In this document: positions 25,676 to 36,100 of the stretch, piece after piece
Layout of the letters: each line of letters begins with the position of its first letter
Numbering within the stretch: the stretch's first letter is position 1
NCBI RefSeq assembly: GCF_037404875.1
Contig: NZ_JBBELO010000035.1
Span: 4,834 to 68,833 of the forward strand
Length of the DNA stretch: 64,000 nt
Source: Orlajensenia sp037404875
GTDB lineage: Bacteria; Actinomycetota; Actinomycetes; Actinomycetales; Microbacteriaceae
Reading direction: 5' to 3'
Position numbers and translations under genes: made by a program
Notes under the pieces: generated by a model
Told to the model about the DNA's origin: nothing
The model's input: only the letters and a program-made list of their open reading frames with translations
Database searches by the model: none

Positions 25676-25794
25676 TGTGCCCTCTTGCTCGTCGTTGGGT
25701 GTGGCGGTCTTCTCATCCTAGGCAACCGGCATGAACGTCTGCGGCGAGCACCGGCGCATCAGCGAATCTGCAGCGAATACTCAGCGGATGCTGC

Positions 25795-26910
25795 TCAGCG
25801 GCAGGTGGGCAGGGCATCCGTCGGTGCGCCCGTCGAGATGGCATCGAGCGCGGCAAGCGAGTCGTCGAGGGTCTTGACGGCGAACACCGTCAGGCCGCTC
25901 GGAACGTGGCCGACGACCTCGTCGCAGTTGGACTCCGGCGCCAGGAAGTACCGCGCGCCGGCATCCTTCGCGCCGAACATCTTCTGGCGGATGCCGCCGA
26001 TGGCGCCGACGTCGCCGGCGGAGTCGATCGTGCCGGTTCCGGCGATGTGCTTGCCGCCCGTGAGGGCGCCCGGGGTGAGGGTGTCGATGATGCCGAGGGC
26101 GAACATCTGCCCGGCGCTCGGACCGCCCACGTTGTCGAGCTGGATGTCGACCTCGAACGGGAAGGTGTAGTCCATGCCGACCCCCACGCCGAGCACCACC
26201 TGCTTGCCGACGGTCGTCGGCGTCACCTCGACGACGGATGCCGCACCGGCGCGTTCGATGCCCACCTGCGCCGGCTTGTCGGTTCCGTTGTCGGCGACGG
26301 CGGCCCGCAGCGCGTCGATGTCGTGCACCGGAGTGCCGTTGAGCGACGTGATCACGTCGTCCTTCTTCAGCACCCCATCGGCGGGCGAACCCTTCGAGAC
26401 CCCGCCCACCGTGACGTCGCGGGGGAAGTCATAGCCGAGGTGGAGCAGGGCTGCGGCGATGGCATCCTGCTGCGAGTCCACCATCTGCGCCTGGCTCTGC
26501 TGGTTCACCTCGTCGGTGGAGACGTTCGGCGGGAAGGCCACGTCGATGGGGATGACGGCCTTGCTCGGGTCGAACCAGGCACTGGCGACCTGGAACCAGT
26601 CGGGCCGCTGCTCGGGGTTGCCGACCTGAGAGACCGTGAGAAGGTCGAGCGCCCCCTTCGTCGGGTAGGTCTGCTGGTCGGGAACGCTGATGAGCGGCAC
26701 CTTCTTGCCGTCGTGCGTGACCGAACCCAGCGTGTCGTAGACCGGTCCGGGCTGATCGATCACATAGGGGGAGGGAGCCACGCCGAGCACGATGAGAATG
26801 ACCACGGCGACACCGATGAGCACCCAGCCCACCCGCGAGGCACGCGAGCGTCGTGGGGGCAGCGGCGTCGCGTCGTACGACTCCTCCGCACTGAACAGTG
26901 ACACGGACAT
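25795..26910 (-). CDS. PDZ and Lon-protease (S16) domain membrane protein, YlbL-like
   Basis: About 371 residues; ATG 26910 and GTG 26904 (AAAGGA upstream) are both possible. One N-terminal membrane helix (residues ~30-50) is followed by an extracytoplasmic PDZ domain (VTVGGVSKGSPADGVLKKDD). The C-terminal S16 domain carries the Ser of GGPSAGQMFALGIIDTL and the Lys within the GTGTIDSAGDVGAIGGIRQK region. It matches Rv3194c/YlbL. It is divergent from the zincin gene, as in mycobacteria. Confidence 0.9.
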   Translation of the reverse strand: MSVSLFSAEESYDATPLPPRRSRASRVGWVLIGVAVVILIVLGVAPSPYVIDQPGPVYDTLGSVTHDGKKVPLISVPDQQTYPTKGALDLLTVSQVGNPEQRPDWFQVASAWFDPSKAVIPIDVAFPPNVSTDEVNQQSQAQMVDSQQDAIAAALLHLGYDFPRDVTVGGVSKGSPADGVLKKDDVITSLNGTPVHDIDALRAAVADNGTDKPAQVGIERAGAASVVEVTPTTVGKQVVLGVGVGMDYTFPFEVDIQLDNVGGPSAGQMFALGIIDTLTPGALTGGKHIAGTGTIDSAGDVGAIGGIRQKMFGAKDAGARYFLAPESNCDEVVGHVPSGLTVFAVKTLDDSLAALDAISTGAPTDALPTCR

Positions 26911-27035
26911 CCTTTCCACAGACCCGGACGAACGCGTCCTGTTCGCGACCAGCGGAGCGCATTCACGCTCCGACCCGGCCGTTTCCGTCAAGCTACCAAG
27001 CTTCTCGCATTAACGTAGAGTCACGCGACTGAGAG

Positions 27036-28412
27036 GTGCCTGAAGTGGCCGACAACGCCGATCGCAACGACGACGACAACCCCCGCGACGATGAACTGCG
27101 CGACATGCTGCGCCAGTTCCTGTCGGGCCAGGGAGGCATAGACCCCAGCCAGCTCGCGGGCGCCGCCGGGCTGCCGAACGACCCGGCGACGATCGCCGCC
27201 CTCATGGGCCAGCTGCAGAGCGCCCTGCGCAACAGCGGCGAGGGCATCAACTGGTCCATCGCGACGCAGCAGGGCGAACAGCGCGCAGCCGAGACGCAGA
27301 CGCAGGTCAGCGCGGAGCAACGGGCAGCCCTCGAACAGGCCTTCCACGTCGCCGCCCTCTGGCTCGACGAGGTCATCGACGTCTCGGAGCTGCCCGGCGA
27401 ACCGAAGCTCATCACCCGCAAGCAGTGGGTCAGCACCACCATGCCCGTGTGGACGCAGCTTGCCGAACCGGTCGCCACGAGCATCGCGGATGCGCTCACG
27501 AGCGCCTTGCAGGAACAGGCGCCAGAAGAGATGCGCGGCATGGTGCAGGGCGCCGGCCAGCTCATGCGCTCCGTCGGCGGAACCCTGTTCGCGATGCAGC
27601 TCGGCCAGGTGGTGGGCCAGCTCTCGAGCGAGGTCGTCTCGGGCGGCGACGTCGGCATCCCGCTGCTCGGCGACGGCGAGGCCGCCCTGCTCCCCCAGAA
27701 CGTCGACGAGTTCGGCGAGGGCCTGGAGGTTCCCGCCGACCAGGTGCAGATCTACCTCGCCGTGCGCGAGCTCGCCCACGCCCGCCTGTTCCGGCACGCC
27801 CGCTGGCTGCGCCTGCACCTGATCACCTCCATCACCGAGTTCTCGCGCGGACTGCGCATTCCCATGGAGGGCCTGGAAGACCTGGCCGCCCAGTTCGACC
27901 CGAGCAACCCCGAGCAGTTGCGCGAAGCGCTGACCAACGGTTCGCTCATCCCGCCCAAGACCGAGCCGCAGCTGGCCGCCCTGGCGCGCCTGGAGACGAT
28001 GCTCGCTCTCGTGGAGGGCTGGGTCGACGTCGTGACCGCCGAGGCGACCAGCCGGCTTCCCGGCTCCGTCGCCATCGCCGAGATGGTCCGTCGGCGCCGC
28101 GCGGCCGGCGGCCCCGCGGAATCCGCCTTCGCGACGCTTGTCGGCCTCGAACTGCGCCCGCGTCGCCTGCGCGAGGCCGCGGCCATGTGGCAGGCGGTGA
28201 CGGATGCCGTGGGGCGCGACGCGCGCGACGAGCTCTGGGCGCATCCCGACCTGCTGCCCACAGCATCCGACCTCGATGACCCGCTGGCACTCGTGGCACG
28301 CCTCGCCCACGCCGCATCGGGGGCGGAGCCGGAACTCGACGACGTCGACCAGGCGCTGGAAGACCTGCTGCGCGGAGATGGGCCGGAGCGCCCCGCCGAA
28401 CCGGAGCGCTGA
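27036..28412 (+). CDS. Zinc-dependent metalloprotease-like protein (DUF2342, TIGR03624)
   Basis: 458 residues; starts at GTG 27036 or GTG 27045. The central AVRELAHARLFRHARWLR corresponds to the family's zincin helix (ExxH), which is preceded by VPADQVQIYLA. A downstream ALVEGWVDVV supplies the third ligand region. The N-terminus is polar and acidic. It is the equivalent of Rv3195. Members are predicted proteases; no substrate is known. Confidence 0.85.
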   Translation: MPEVADNADRNDDDNPRDDELRDMLRQFLSGQGGIDPSQLAGAAGLPNDPATIAALMGQLQSALRNSGEGINWSIATQQGEQRAAETQTQVSAEQRAALEQAFHVAALWLDEVIDVSELPGEPKLITRKQWVSTTMPVWTQLAEPVATSIADALTSALQEQAPEEMRGMVQGAGQLMRSVGGTLFAMQLGQVVGQLSSEVVSGGDVGIPLLGDGEAALLPQNVDEFGEGLEVPADQVQIYLAVRELAHARLFRHARWLRLHLITSITEFSRGLRIPMEGLEDLAAQFDPSNPEQLREALTNGSLIPPKTEPQLAALARLETMLALVEGWVDVVTAEATSRLPGSVAIAEMVRRRRAAGGPAESAFATLVGLELRPRRLREAAAMWQAVTDAVGRDARDELWAHPDLLPTASDLDDPLALVARLAHAASGAEPELDDVDQALEDLLRGDGPERPAEPER

Positions 28413-28489
28413 GCCGCCGGGGTCGGTGCGGTCGGGCGATCGGTGGATAACTTCGGCGGTCGCGTCGCCCACTGGGTGATGCTCGGAGC

Positions 28490-29320
28490 ATGCCTCGAAT
28501 CGACCCCCGGGTGCCGCTCGTCTGGCGGAATCCCGACACGCTGCAACTCGGCGGCGAGCGGGCCGTGGCCGTCTTCCCCTCCGTCACGGCGGCGGAGGAG
28601 CGCATCATCGGTGCGCTGCGCGTCGGGTTCTCGGCGGCGTCGCTCGAACTGATCGCCGCAGGGGCCGGGGCATCGCCGGGCACGCTCGAGCGCGTGCTCG
28701 CGGCGGTCGCCCCTGTGCTCGCCGACGGGCCCGAGCCCCCGCGTGCGCCCGCGCCGAGGGTCGTGATCGACGGCACGGGACCGACGGCCACCCGGATCGG
28801 GTCCCACCTGCGAGAACTCGGCCTGCACGTGGCCGCCGGGAGTGCCGACCCCGACTGCGCGGTGATCGTCGCCGCCCACGCCCTTCCGCCGGCCCGCTAT
28901 GCGCCGTGGCTGAACCGCGATGTCGCGCACCTGCCCGTGGTCTTCGGCTGGGAGAGCGTGGCGGTCGGCCCGTTCGTCGAACCGGGGGCCGGCCCCTGTC
29001 TCTACTGCCTCGACCTGGCCCGAACGGATGCCGACGCCTCCTGGCCGGTCATCGCCACTCAGCTGGTGCGGTCGCCGGCGGCCGCGGAGACGACCCTTGC
29101 GAGCCAGCGGGCCGCTGCCCTGGTCGCGGCGCTGGTCTGGCAGCGGGTCACGACCGGCGCAAACGAGCTGAGCCGCGCATCCGTTCTCATCGACCCGTCT
29201 TCTGGACGCTCCGAGCGGCGCCGGCACGAGCCGCACCCCCGGTGTGGATGCCGAGCTCTTCCAGGAAACGCGAACGCGCCCGCGTTCCCCGCTGCTGGGC
29301 ACTCACCTGCGACCAGCTGA
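28490..29320 (+). CDS. Cyclodehydratase-like / ThiF-related protein
   Basis: 276 residues. The N-terminal part is leader-binding-like, the centre resembles a reduced E1/ThiF fold (RVVIDGTGPTATRIG, VVFGWESVAVGPFV, GPCLYCLDLARTD), and the end carries EPHPRCGC, the HPxCGC tail of stand-alone actinobacterial cyclodehydratase-domain proteins. No precursor peptide or second modification gene is nearby, so RiPP synthesis is not supported; it is the Rv3196 counterpart in the conserved block. Its last 134 bases overlap the convergent UvrD2 gene. Confidence 0.75.
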   Translation: MPRIDPRVPLVWRNPDTLQLGGERAVAVFPSVTAAEERIIGALRVGFSAASLELIAAGAGASPGTLERVLAAVAPVLADGPEPPRAPAPRVVIDGTGPTATRIGSHLRELGLHVAAGSADPDCAVIVAAHALPPARYAPWLNRDVAHLPVVFGWESVAVGPFVEPGAGPCLYCLDLARTDADASWPVIATQLVRSPAAAETTLASQRAAALVAALVWQRVTTGANELSRASVLIDPSSGRSERRRHEPHPRCGCRALPGNANAPAFPAAGHSPATS

Positions 29321-30914
29321 GCTGCAGCGAACGGCGCGCGCGGGTGATGCCGACGTAGAGCAGCCGGCGCTCCTCGTCGATCTGCTCGAAGCTGCGCGCG
29401 TAGCTGATGGGCACGAGCCCCTCGCTCAGCCCGATGATGAAGACGTCATCCCACTCCAGCCCCTTCGCGGAGTGCAGTGTGGCGAAGGTGACGGCGGCGA
29501 GCGTCGGCTCGTGCTGGCTGGCCTGACGCTCGAGCAGTTCGTCGGTGAAGGCGCGGAAGGTCGTGCCGGGTGCGGCAGCATCGACGAGTCCCATGAGGGC
29601 GTTGAGCGATTCCCAGCGATCGCGCACGGCGCCGCGGGTGTCGGGCGGACTCTGGCTCCACCCCATCGAGCGCAGCACGTCGCTGACCGACTTGAACAGC
29701 GGCTCCCCGCTGATCGAGACGGATGCGGCCCGCAGCGCCATCACGGCCTGCTTGACCTCGGGCAGGTCGAAGAAGCGCTTCGCCCCGCGGATCTGGTAGC
29801 TCACACCCGCCTCCACGAAGGCCTGCTCGAGCGCGGCCGCCTGGACATTGACGCGGTAGAGCACGGCGATCTGCTCCGCCTTGTGCCCGGCATCCAGCAG
29901 CTCGCGCACGCGCTGGGCGACTCCGCGCGCCTCGCCCATGTCGGTCTGGAACGAGCGCTCGAGCACCTCCGGCCCCTCGGACCGGGTGACCGGATGCAGC
30001 GTGAGCGCGCCCGGGCGGCCGCGCATCAGCCGGTTGGCCACCTCGATGACCGGCTGGGCGGAGCGGTAGTTCTGCTCGAGCCGCACGACGGTCGCATCGG
30101 GGAAGCGGGCGGGGAAATCGAGCAGGTAGTCGGCGCGCGCCCCGGCGAAGGAGTAGATGGTCTGGCTGGCATCGCCGACGACGCAGAGTTCCCGGCGATC
30201 GCCGAGCCACAGGTTGAGCAGCTGGTACTGCAACGGCGAGACGTCTTGGAACTCGTCGACGACGAAGAAGCGGTACTGCTCGCGCACCTGCATCGCCATG
30301 GCGGGCTCCTGCTCGATCATGCCCGCCACGGTGACGAGCACGTCTTCGAAGTCGAGCTGCCGCCGCTCGTCCTTGAGGCTCTCATAGGCCTGCTGCAGTG
30401 CGAGCATCCGTTCGACGTCGAGCGAGGCGGGAAGGGGGCGGCTCGCGCGCTCGTACGCCTCGAACGAGAGCGCACTCACCTTGCGCCACTCGATCTCGGC
30501 CGCCACATCGCGCAGCGTGGCCGTGTCGACCTTCATGCCGATGCGCTCCGCCGCGTGTGCGAGCAGCCGGGCCTTCGAGTCGAGCAGGGCCGGGGCTGAG
30601 CCCCCGACCACCTGCGGCCAGAAGAAACCCAGCTGCGACAGCGCGGCGGAGTGGAAGGTGCGGGCCGAGACCCCTCCCGCCCCGAGCTGGCGCAGACGAC
30701 CGCGCAGTTCGGCCGCGGCGCGGTTGGTGAAGGTGAGCGCCATCACCCGGTTCGGCGGGAACGAACCCGTCGCAACGCCGTAGGCGATGCGGTGCGTGAT
30801 CGCCCGGGTCTTCCCGGTTCCCGCGCCGGCGAGCATGCAGACGGGGCCGACGAGGGCCTCGGCCGCCACCCGCTGGTCGGCGTCGAGGCCCTCGAGCAGC
30901 TCCTCCGGGCTCAC
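29187..30914 (-). CDS. uvrD2: Superfamily 1 DNA helicase UvrD2-like
   Basis: 575 residues from GTG 30914, overlapping the NudC stop (GTGA). Motif I is LAGAGTGKTRAITHRIA, Ia is ALTFTNRAAAELRGRL, II is FFVVDEFQDVSPLQYQLL, IV is RLEQNYRSAQPVIEVANR, V is TLHSAKGLEWDDVFIIG and VI is LLYVGITRARRSL. This is a 3'-5' DNA helicase. It is shorter than mycobacterial UvrD2, and I see no HRDC or four-cysteine C-terminal domain. Gene order (nudC upstream, adnB further on) supports the name. Confidence 0.88.
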   Translation of the reverse strand: MSPEELLEGLDADQRVAAEALVGPVCMLAGAGTGKTRAITHRIAYGVATGSFPPNRVMALTFTNRAAAELRGRLRQLGAGGVSARTFHSAALSQLGFFWPQVVGGSAPALLDSKARLLAHAAERIGMKVDTATLRDVAAEIEWRKVSALSFEAYERASRPLPASLDVERMLALQQAYESLKDERRQLDFEDVLVTVAGMIEQEPAMAMQVREQYRFFVVDEFQDVSPLQYQLLNLWLGDRRELCVVGDASQTIYSFAGARADYLLDFPARFPDATVVRLEQNYRSAQPVIEVANRLMRGRPGALTLHPVTRSEGPEVLERSFQTDMGEARGVAQRVRELLDAGHKAEQIAVLYRVNVQAAALEQAFVEAGVSYQIRGAKRFFDLPEVKQAVMALRAASVSISGEPLFKSVSDVLRSMGWSQSPPDTRGAVRDRWESLNALMGLVDAAAPGTTFRAFTDELLERQASQHEPTLAAVTFATLHSAKGLEWDDVFIIGLSEGLVPISYARSFEQIDEERRLLYVGITRARRSLQLSWSQVSAQQRGTRARSRFLEELGIHTGGAARAGAARSVQKTGR

Positions 30915-31852
30915 CAGCGTTCCTCGTCGCCGAGGGGCCCGCCGAACCACTCCTCGAGCAGGGCCCGAGCGATGGATGCGGCGCCCGGCAGAACAACGTC
31001 GTCGTGGGCCGCGCGCAGGTCCTCGCGCGAGAACCAGCGCAACTCGAGAATCTCCTGGCCGTCGGGAGCGATGTCCTCGGGCTTCTGGTGCGGGGCCAGT
31101 GCTGCGGTGAAGCCGAGCATGATCGACGCCGGAAAGGGCCAGGGCTGGGAGCCGCGGTAGGCCGGCTCGACGACGTCGAGGCCGGTCTCCTCCTTCAGCT
31201 CGCGGATGACGGCGTGCTCGAGCGATTCCCCGGGTTCCACGAAACCGGCCAGCAGCGAGTAGCGGTTGCCCTGCCACGAGGCATTGGAGCCGAGCAGCAC
31301 GCGGTCATCGGCATCCGTGACGAGCACGATGACGGCCGGGTCGGTGCGTGGGAAGACCTCGAGCTTGTCGACCGGGCAGAACCGCACCCAGCCGCCGGTG
31401 CGCACCTGCGTGGCAGCCCCGCAGCGCGGGCAGTGGCGGTGCGAGTCGTGCCAGTTGAACACGGCGATCGCCTCGACGACGAGAGCCGCCTCGGCATCGC
31501 TCAGCACGGCGGCCGCGGCGCGCAACGGCTGCCAGCGCTCCGCATCCGGCTCGATCCCCTGCGCGGCCTCGTCGTCGATGACGGTGCCGAGCAGGGGGAC
31601 GACCTCTCCCCCGCCCACATGGAGCCGCCCGAGGTAGACGAAGAGCCCTTCGGGGTCGACAGCATCGGTCCCGACCAATTCGAGCGTCGGCGCCCTGCCC
31701 TCGACCTTCTGCGTGAGCAGCACGCGACCCTTCCACAGGCTGAGCACGCGGGTGGCGGGATCGGCCAGCAGCCCGGCCACGAGTCCCTCTCGGGTGCGCG
31801 CATCGGCATCCCGATCGAGCAGGTGACGGGCGAGGGGAACGCTGAAGCCCAC
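30911..31852 (-). CDS. nudC: NAD(+)/NADH diphosphatase
   Basis: 313 residues from GTG 31852 (GAGAAAGG upstream). A zinc ribbon opens with CPRCGAATQVRTG, but the second knuckle reads FCPVDK with a single Cys. The Nudix box is GFVEPGESLEHAVIRELKEE, followed by the NudC-type SQPWPFPASIMLGF (SQPWPFPxS), which distinguishes NADH pyrophosphatases, including enzymes that remove NAD caps from RNA. It is coupled to uvrD2 as in mycobacteria. Confidence 0.92.
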   Translation of the reverse strand: MGFSVPLARHLLDRDADARTREGLVAGLLADPATRVLSLWKGRVLLTQKVEGRAPTLELVGTDAVDPEGLFVYLGRLHVGGGEVVPLLGTVIDDEAAQGIEPDAERWQPLRAAAAVLSDAEAALVVEAIAVFNWHDSHRHCPRCGAATQVRTGGWVRFCPVDKLEVFPRTDPAVIVLVTDADDRVLLGSNASWQGNRYSLLAGFVEPGESLEHAVIRELKEETGLDVVEPAYRGSQPWPFPASIMLGFTAALAPHQKPEDIAPDGQEILELRWFSREDLRAAHDDVVLPGAASIARALLEEWFGGPLGDEERW

Positions 31853-31942
31853 CGAGTGCCTTTCTCGAGAGCGCCACGCCCGAACCGGCTCACCAGGCGT
31901 GGCGGTGGCTGCGGCGCGAAGCGGAGGACATACCCTGAAGGC

Positions 31943-33193
31943 ATGGCGCGTAACCACCTCACTCTAGCCGCGCTCGCCACCGCCGCCGTGCCGGGACTGG
32001 ATGTGCAGCGCACCCGTCCGCACGGGGGAACCGGGCACGGCGACTACGATTCCGCACTCGTCGAGAGCCGCGACGGGCGACAGGTGCTCGTGCGGATGCC
32101 GCGCACGCCTCTCGCCGAGAACGAGCAGGCCGCCGACCTCGTGGCCTTGCGCGCCCTGACGACCGGCGTGCGCAGTCGGCTGCCCTTCGACGTTCCGTCC
32201 TACCTCGGACAGGCACCGATCGGCTCGACCCGTGCGCTCGCTTACGAGTTCCTCCCCGGCACCGCCCTCGACCTCGATCGGCTCACCGACAGCTCGGGCC
32301 TCGCCGCCTCCGTCGGGCGAGCCATCGCCGCCATCCATGCCCTTCCCACCGCCTTCATCGGCGACGCCGGCCTGCCGCAGCAGAATGCCATCGAAGGGCG
32401 CTCGGCCACCATCGAGCTGATCGGCCGCGCGGCCGACACCGGTCACCTTCCCGCCGCGCTGCTCCGACGCTGGGAGGAGGCGACCGACAACGACGCCCTC
32501 TGGCAGTTCGCTCCTACCGTCGTGAACGGTTCCCTCGCTGCCTCCTCTCTGCTCGTGTCCGACGACGCGGTCAGCGCCGTCATCGGCTGGGCGGGGCTGC
32601 GTGTCGGCGACCCGGCGCGCGACCTGCACTGGCTTCTTGCGGCCCGTGGCGAGGCCGCCGAGACCGCCATCGCGGCCTACTCGGCTGCCCGGGGGTCGGC
32701 ATCCGATCGCCTGATCACCCAGCGCGCGATGCTCTACGCCGAGCTCGAACTCGCCCGCTGGCTGCTGCACGGGGTCGACACCCACGACCAGACGGTGATC
32801 GACGATGCGGTCGGCATGCTCGACGGCCTGGTCGAGAGCGTGCACGCCGATGTGATGAACCCGATCTCACCGGCGACGGGCCCCGTGCTCGCCGTCTCCG
32901 AGGTCGAGGCGCTGCTCGGCGACACTCCGCGTTCCGGTTCCCCACGGGATGCCGTGGGCGAGATGCAGACCGACAGCTACGACCCCGCGAGCTTCGACCT
33001 CAGCGGGTTCGGCGACACCGGGCCGAACCTCGCCCCCGTCTGGGCGAGCTCCGGCTCGAGCAACGTGTTCTCCGCCGACGACACGGCGACCGGACCGATC
33101 GGGCTGTTCGAGCTTCCCGCCGACGAGGGTGCCGCCTCCGATGAAGCGGACGAGACCGAGGACCACAGCTCGACGAGCTCCGCTTCGTCGTAG
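31943..33193 (+). CDS. Aminoglycoside-phosphotransferase-fold protein with degenerate catalytic loop
   Basis: 416 residues. The APH-like fold is seen in the N-lobe (QVLVRMPRTP with the lysine position changed to Arg), RALAYEFLPGTAL and the late VGDPARDLHWLLA. The catalytic loop HGDxxxxN is replaced by NGSLAASSLLV and the metal-binding IDW by IGW, so phosphotransfer is unlikely. A ~90-residue polar, acidic tail follows and its last 217 bases are antisense to the AdnB C-terminus. It occupies the position between nudC and adnB held by an ion-channel protein gene in mycobacteria. Confidence 0.8.
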   Translation: MARNHLTLAALATAAVPGLDVQRTRPHGGTGHGDYDSALVESRDGRQVLVRMPRTPLAENEQAADLVALRALTTGVRSRLPFDVPSYLGQAPIGSTRALAYEFLPGTALDLDRLTDSSGLAASVGRAIAAIHALPTAFIGDAGLPQQNAIEGRSATIELIGRAADTGHLPAALLRRWEEATDNDALWQFAPTVVNGSLAASSLLVSDDAVSAVIGWAGLRVGDPARDLHWLLAARGEAAETAIAAYSAARGSASDRLITQRAMLYAELELARWLLHGVDTHDQTVIDDAVGMLDGLVESVHADVMNPISPATGPVLAVSEVEALLGDTPRSGSPRDAVGEMQTDSYDPASFDLSGFGDTGPNLAPVWASSGSSNVFSADDTATGPIGLFELPADEGAASDEADETEDHSSTSSASS

Positions 33194-36100
33194 ATGCGCT
33201 CCGGCCGGATGACGGTGTCATCGGCGACGAAGTAGAAGACCGCGTCGACGGTGTCGGGATCCACGCCCTTCCAACGCGCGTAGGCAAGTCGGTAGAGCGC
33301 GAGCTGGGTCTGCTTCAGCTCGAGGTCGCGGGCATCCTTGGGCGCCTTGCCCGTCTTCCAGTCGACCACCTGGTAGCCCTCGGCCGTGCGGTAGACGGCG
33401 TCGAGCTTGCAGATGAACACCTGGCCCGCGAGGGCGAGGTGGATCTCGATCTCGACGTCTTCGGGTCGCAGGCTCGCCCACGCGCTGCGCTCGAAGGTCG
33501 CCTGCAGTTCGGCGAGCCGTTCATGCTCGGGGGTGTACGCCTCGGAGATGTCGAGGTCGGCATCCCGCTCCGAGGGCACGGCATCGACGAGGTCGAGTGA
33601 GCCGACGCCGCCCGAGCGCTGCTCGACCCAGCTGTGGAAGAGGGTGCCCAGCCGGGTCGCCCGGTAAGGCCGCTGCGGCAGCGGCCGGCGCAGCGCCTCA
33701 GCGCTCTCCTCGGGCCGGTCGACGTAGTCCTTGAAACGGGAGGCCGGGATGCGGGCGGGCAGCGCGATGCGCTGAGGTCGTGCACGTGCCGCGCGCTCGG
33801 CGAGCAGCAGGTCGATGTCGCGGCTCCACGGCGTCGCGATGTCGTCCGTGGAGCCGGCGGCGACCGCGGCAGCCGCCTGCTCGACCGCGTCGCGACGCGA
33901 GCCGAGGGGATCGAGAGGCCACGCGAGCGTGTGGGCCGCGTGGTCGCGCGGATTCTCGTCGTTCTCGGGGGCGACGGGCAGTTCGGGGATGAGCCCGGCA
34001 TCGGCGAGTTCGGTGAGATAGCGGCTCGGCGGTTTGGGCCGCTTCCCGTCGAACCAGAACGCACCGGTGAGCAGCAGCGCAACACGCGCACGGGTGATCG
34101 CGACGTAGGCGAGACGTCGCTCCTCGCGGTGGGCGCGTTCCTTGAGTTCGTCCTTGAAGACGGCGAGGCCGTCCACGAACGCCTTCTGCGTCTGTGCCGC
34201 CCGCCACGCCAGCACGGGCAGCTCGCGGGCATCCCCCCGGAAGTCGTAGGGAAGCTGGCCGAAGCCCACCCAGCCACCGCCCTCGCGCGGCTCGCTCGGA
34301 AGGCCGGCCTCGGTCATGCAGGGCACGCTCACGAGATCCCACTCGAGCCCCTTGGCGGCGTGGATGGTCACGAGCTGCACGACACCGTGCTCCGCGGCAT
34401 CCCCGCGGGGCCCGAGGTCGTCGTTCTTCTCGGCCCGAGCCAGCCAACCGAGGAAGCTGCCGAGGGTTCCCCGTTCATCCGCGGCGACGAAGGCCGCGAC
34501 CTCGTCGTGGAAGGCGCCGAGGTTGGCCCGGCCGCGCTCGTTGCGCTCGTTGGCCGCCACCTCGATGTCGAGCAGCAGCTCCTGCTCGACCAGCCGAACG
34601 AGATCGGGCAGCGCGAGGGAGGCGCGTGAGCGAAGGAAGGCCAGCTGGCGGCCGGCTCGCCGCATCCGTTCCAGTCCCTCGGCGCTGAAGCCCTCGAGCT
34701 GTGTGTGGGCGGCAGGGGCCGTGGCCACGAAGTCCAGTGCGTCGACGATGGATGCGGCGTCATCCGCCGCAACCGACTCCCGTAGCGCTCGGGTGACGTC
34801 GGCATCCAGGGCGCGCTGCTGCCAGTCGCGCGCCTGCAGCCAGCGCGCGACGCTCGCCAGGTGGGCCAGGTCGCGCGTGCCCACCCTGTGCCGCGCGCCC
34901 GAGAGCAAGCGGATGAGCGCGGACCCGGCGGACGGGTCGTGCATCACGCGCAGGGTGCTGACGAGGTCGACGATCTCGGGAGTGGAGAGCAGACCGCCGA
35001 TGCCGAGCACGTGGCACGGGATGCCGCGCTCGCGCAGGGCCTCGGCATAGAAGTCCATGTGCTTGCGGGTACGGAACAGCATCGCGGCCGAGGGCGGCGT
35101 CTCCCCGGGACCGCGCAGGCTTGCCTCGAGCCACTCCGCGATCGCCGCCGCCTCCTCGTCCATGGTCTCGAAGAACGCGGTGGCCATCGCGCCGCTCGGT
35201 GCCGCAGGGCGCGCCTCGAGCTGCTTCACGCCCACGCGGGTCACGGCGTTCAGCGGCCCGACGACGCGATTGGCCGCATCGAGCACGGTCACGGGATTGC
35301 GCCAGCTCGTCGAGAGGGTCAGTTCCGAGGCGGGCGCCGTGGGGGTGCCGAAGTCCGTCGTGAACCGGCTGAGGTTGTCGGCGCTCGCCCCGCGCCAGCC
35401 GTAGATCGACTGGTGCGGGTCTCCGACGGCCATGACCCCGCTGCCTGCGAACAACGTCGAGAGCAGCCGGGTCTGGCCGACCGACGTGTCCTGGTACTCG
35501 TCGAGGAGCACGACGCTGTAGCGCTCGCGATAGCCCTCGGCGACGGCACCGCTGCGCTCGATGGCGGCGCGTGCGAGCGCCACCTGGTCGGAGAACTCCA
35601 CGAGGCCCAGCCGACGCTTCTCGGCCTCGAACCGCTCGACGAGGTCGAGCAGCACGGGCAGGGCGCCGATGTGCCCGAGGGCCGCCGTGACATCGGCGTA
35701 CTGCCCGGCAGCGCGCCGGTCGCTGTAGGGCAGGTTCCCCAGTCGCTCGAAGTCGGCGGCGAAGGCGTGCACGTCGTCAGCGCCGGCCTCGTTCTCGGCG
35801 AGCGCTCGGGCCAGGCGCAGCACCGCATCCGTCACGTCGTCGACGCGTCGGGCAAGGGCGATCAGGCGCTCGTCGCCGTGTTCGAGAACCACACGACGGG
35901 CGAGCAGCCAGGCCGATGAGTCGCTCAACAGTTGCGACTCGGGCTCGCGGCCGAGCAGCACGGCGTTGTCGTGGAAGATGCCGTTCGCGAACGCGTTGTA
36001 CGTCGAGACGGTCGGTCGGTCGAACAGTCCCTGGGCATCGTCGGCGTCCCCGCCGGGCAGCAGTCCGGCGGCCCGCAACCGGGCGATGCGACGCTCGATG

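Noticed and set aside
28490..29320. RiPP (TOMM) biosynthesis cluster
   Set aside because: The cyclodehydratase-like protein has no precursor peptide, dehydrogenase or YcaO partner nearby and lies in a conserved housekeeping block.
31943..33193. Aminoglycoside or macrolide resistance phosphotransferase
   Set aside because: Catalytic HGD and IDW motifs are missing.
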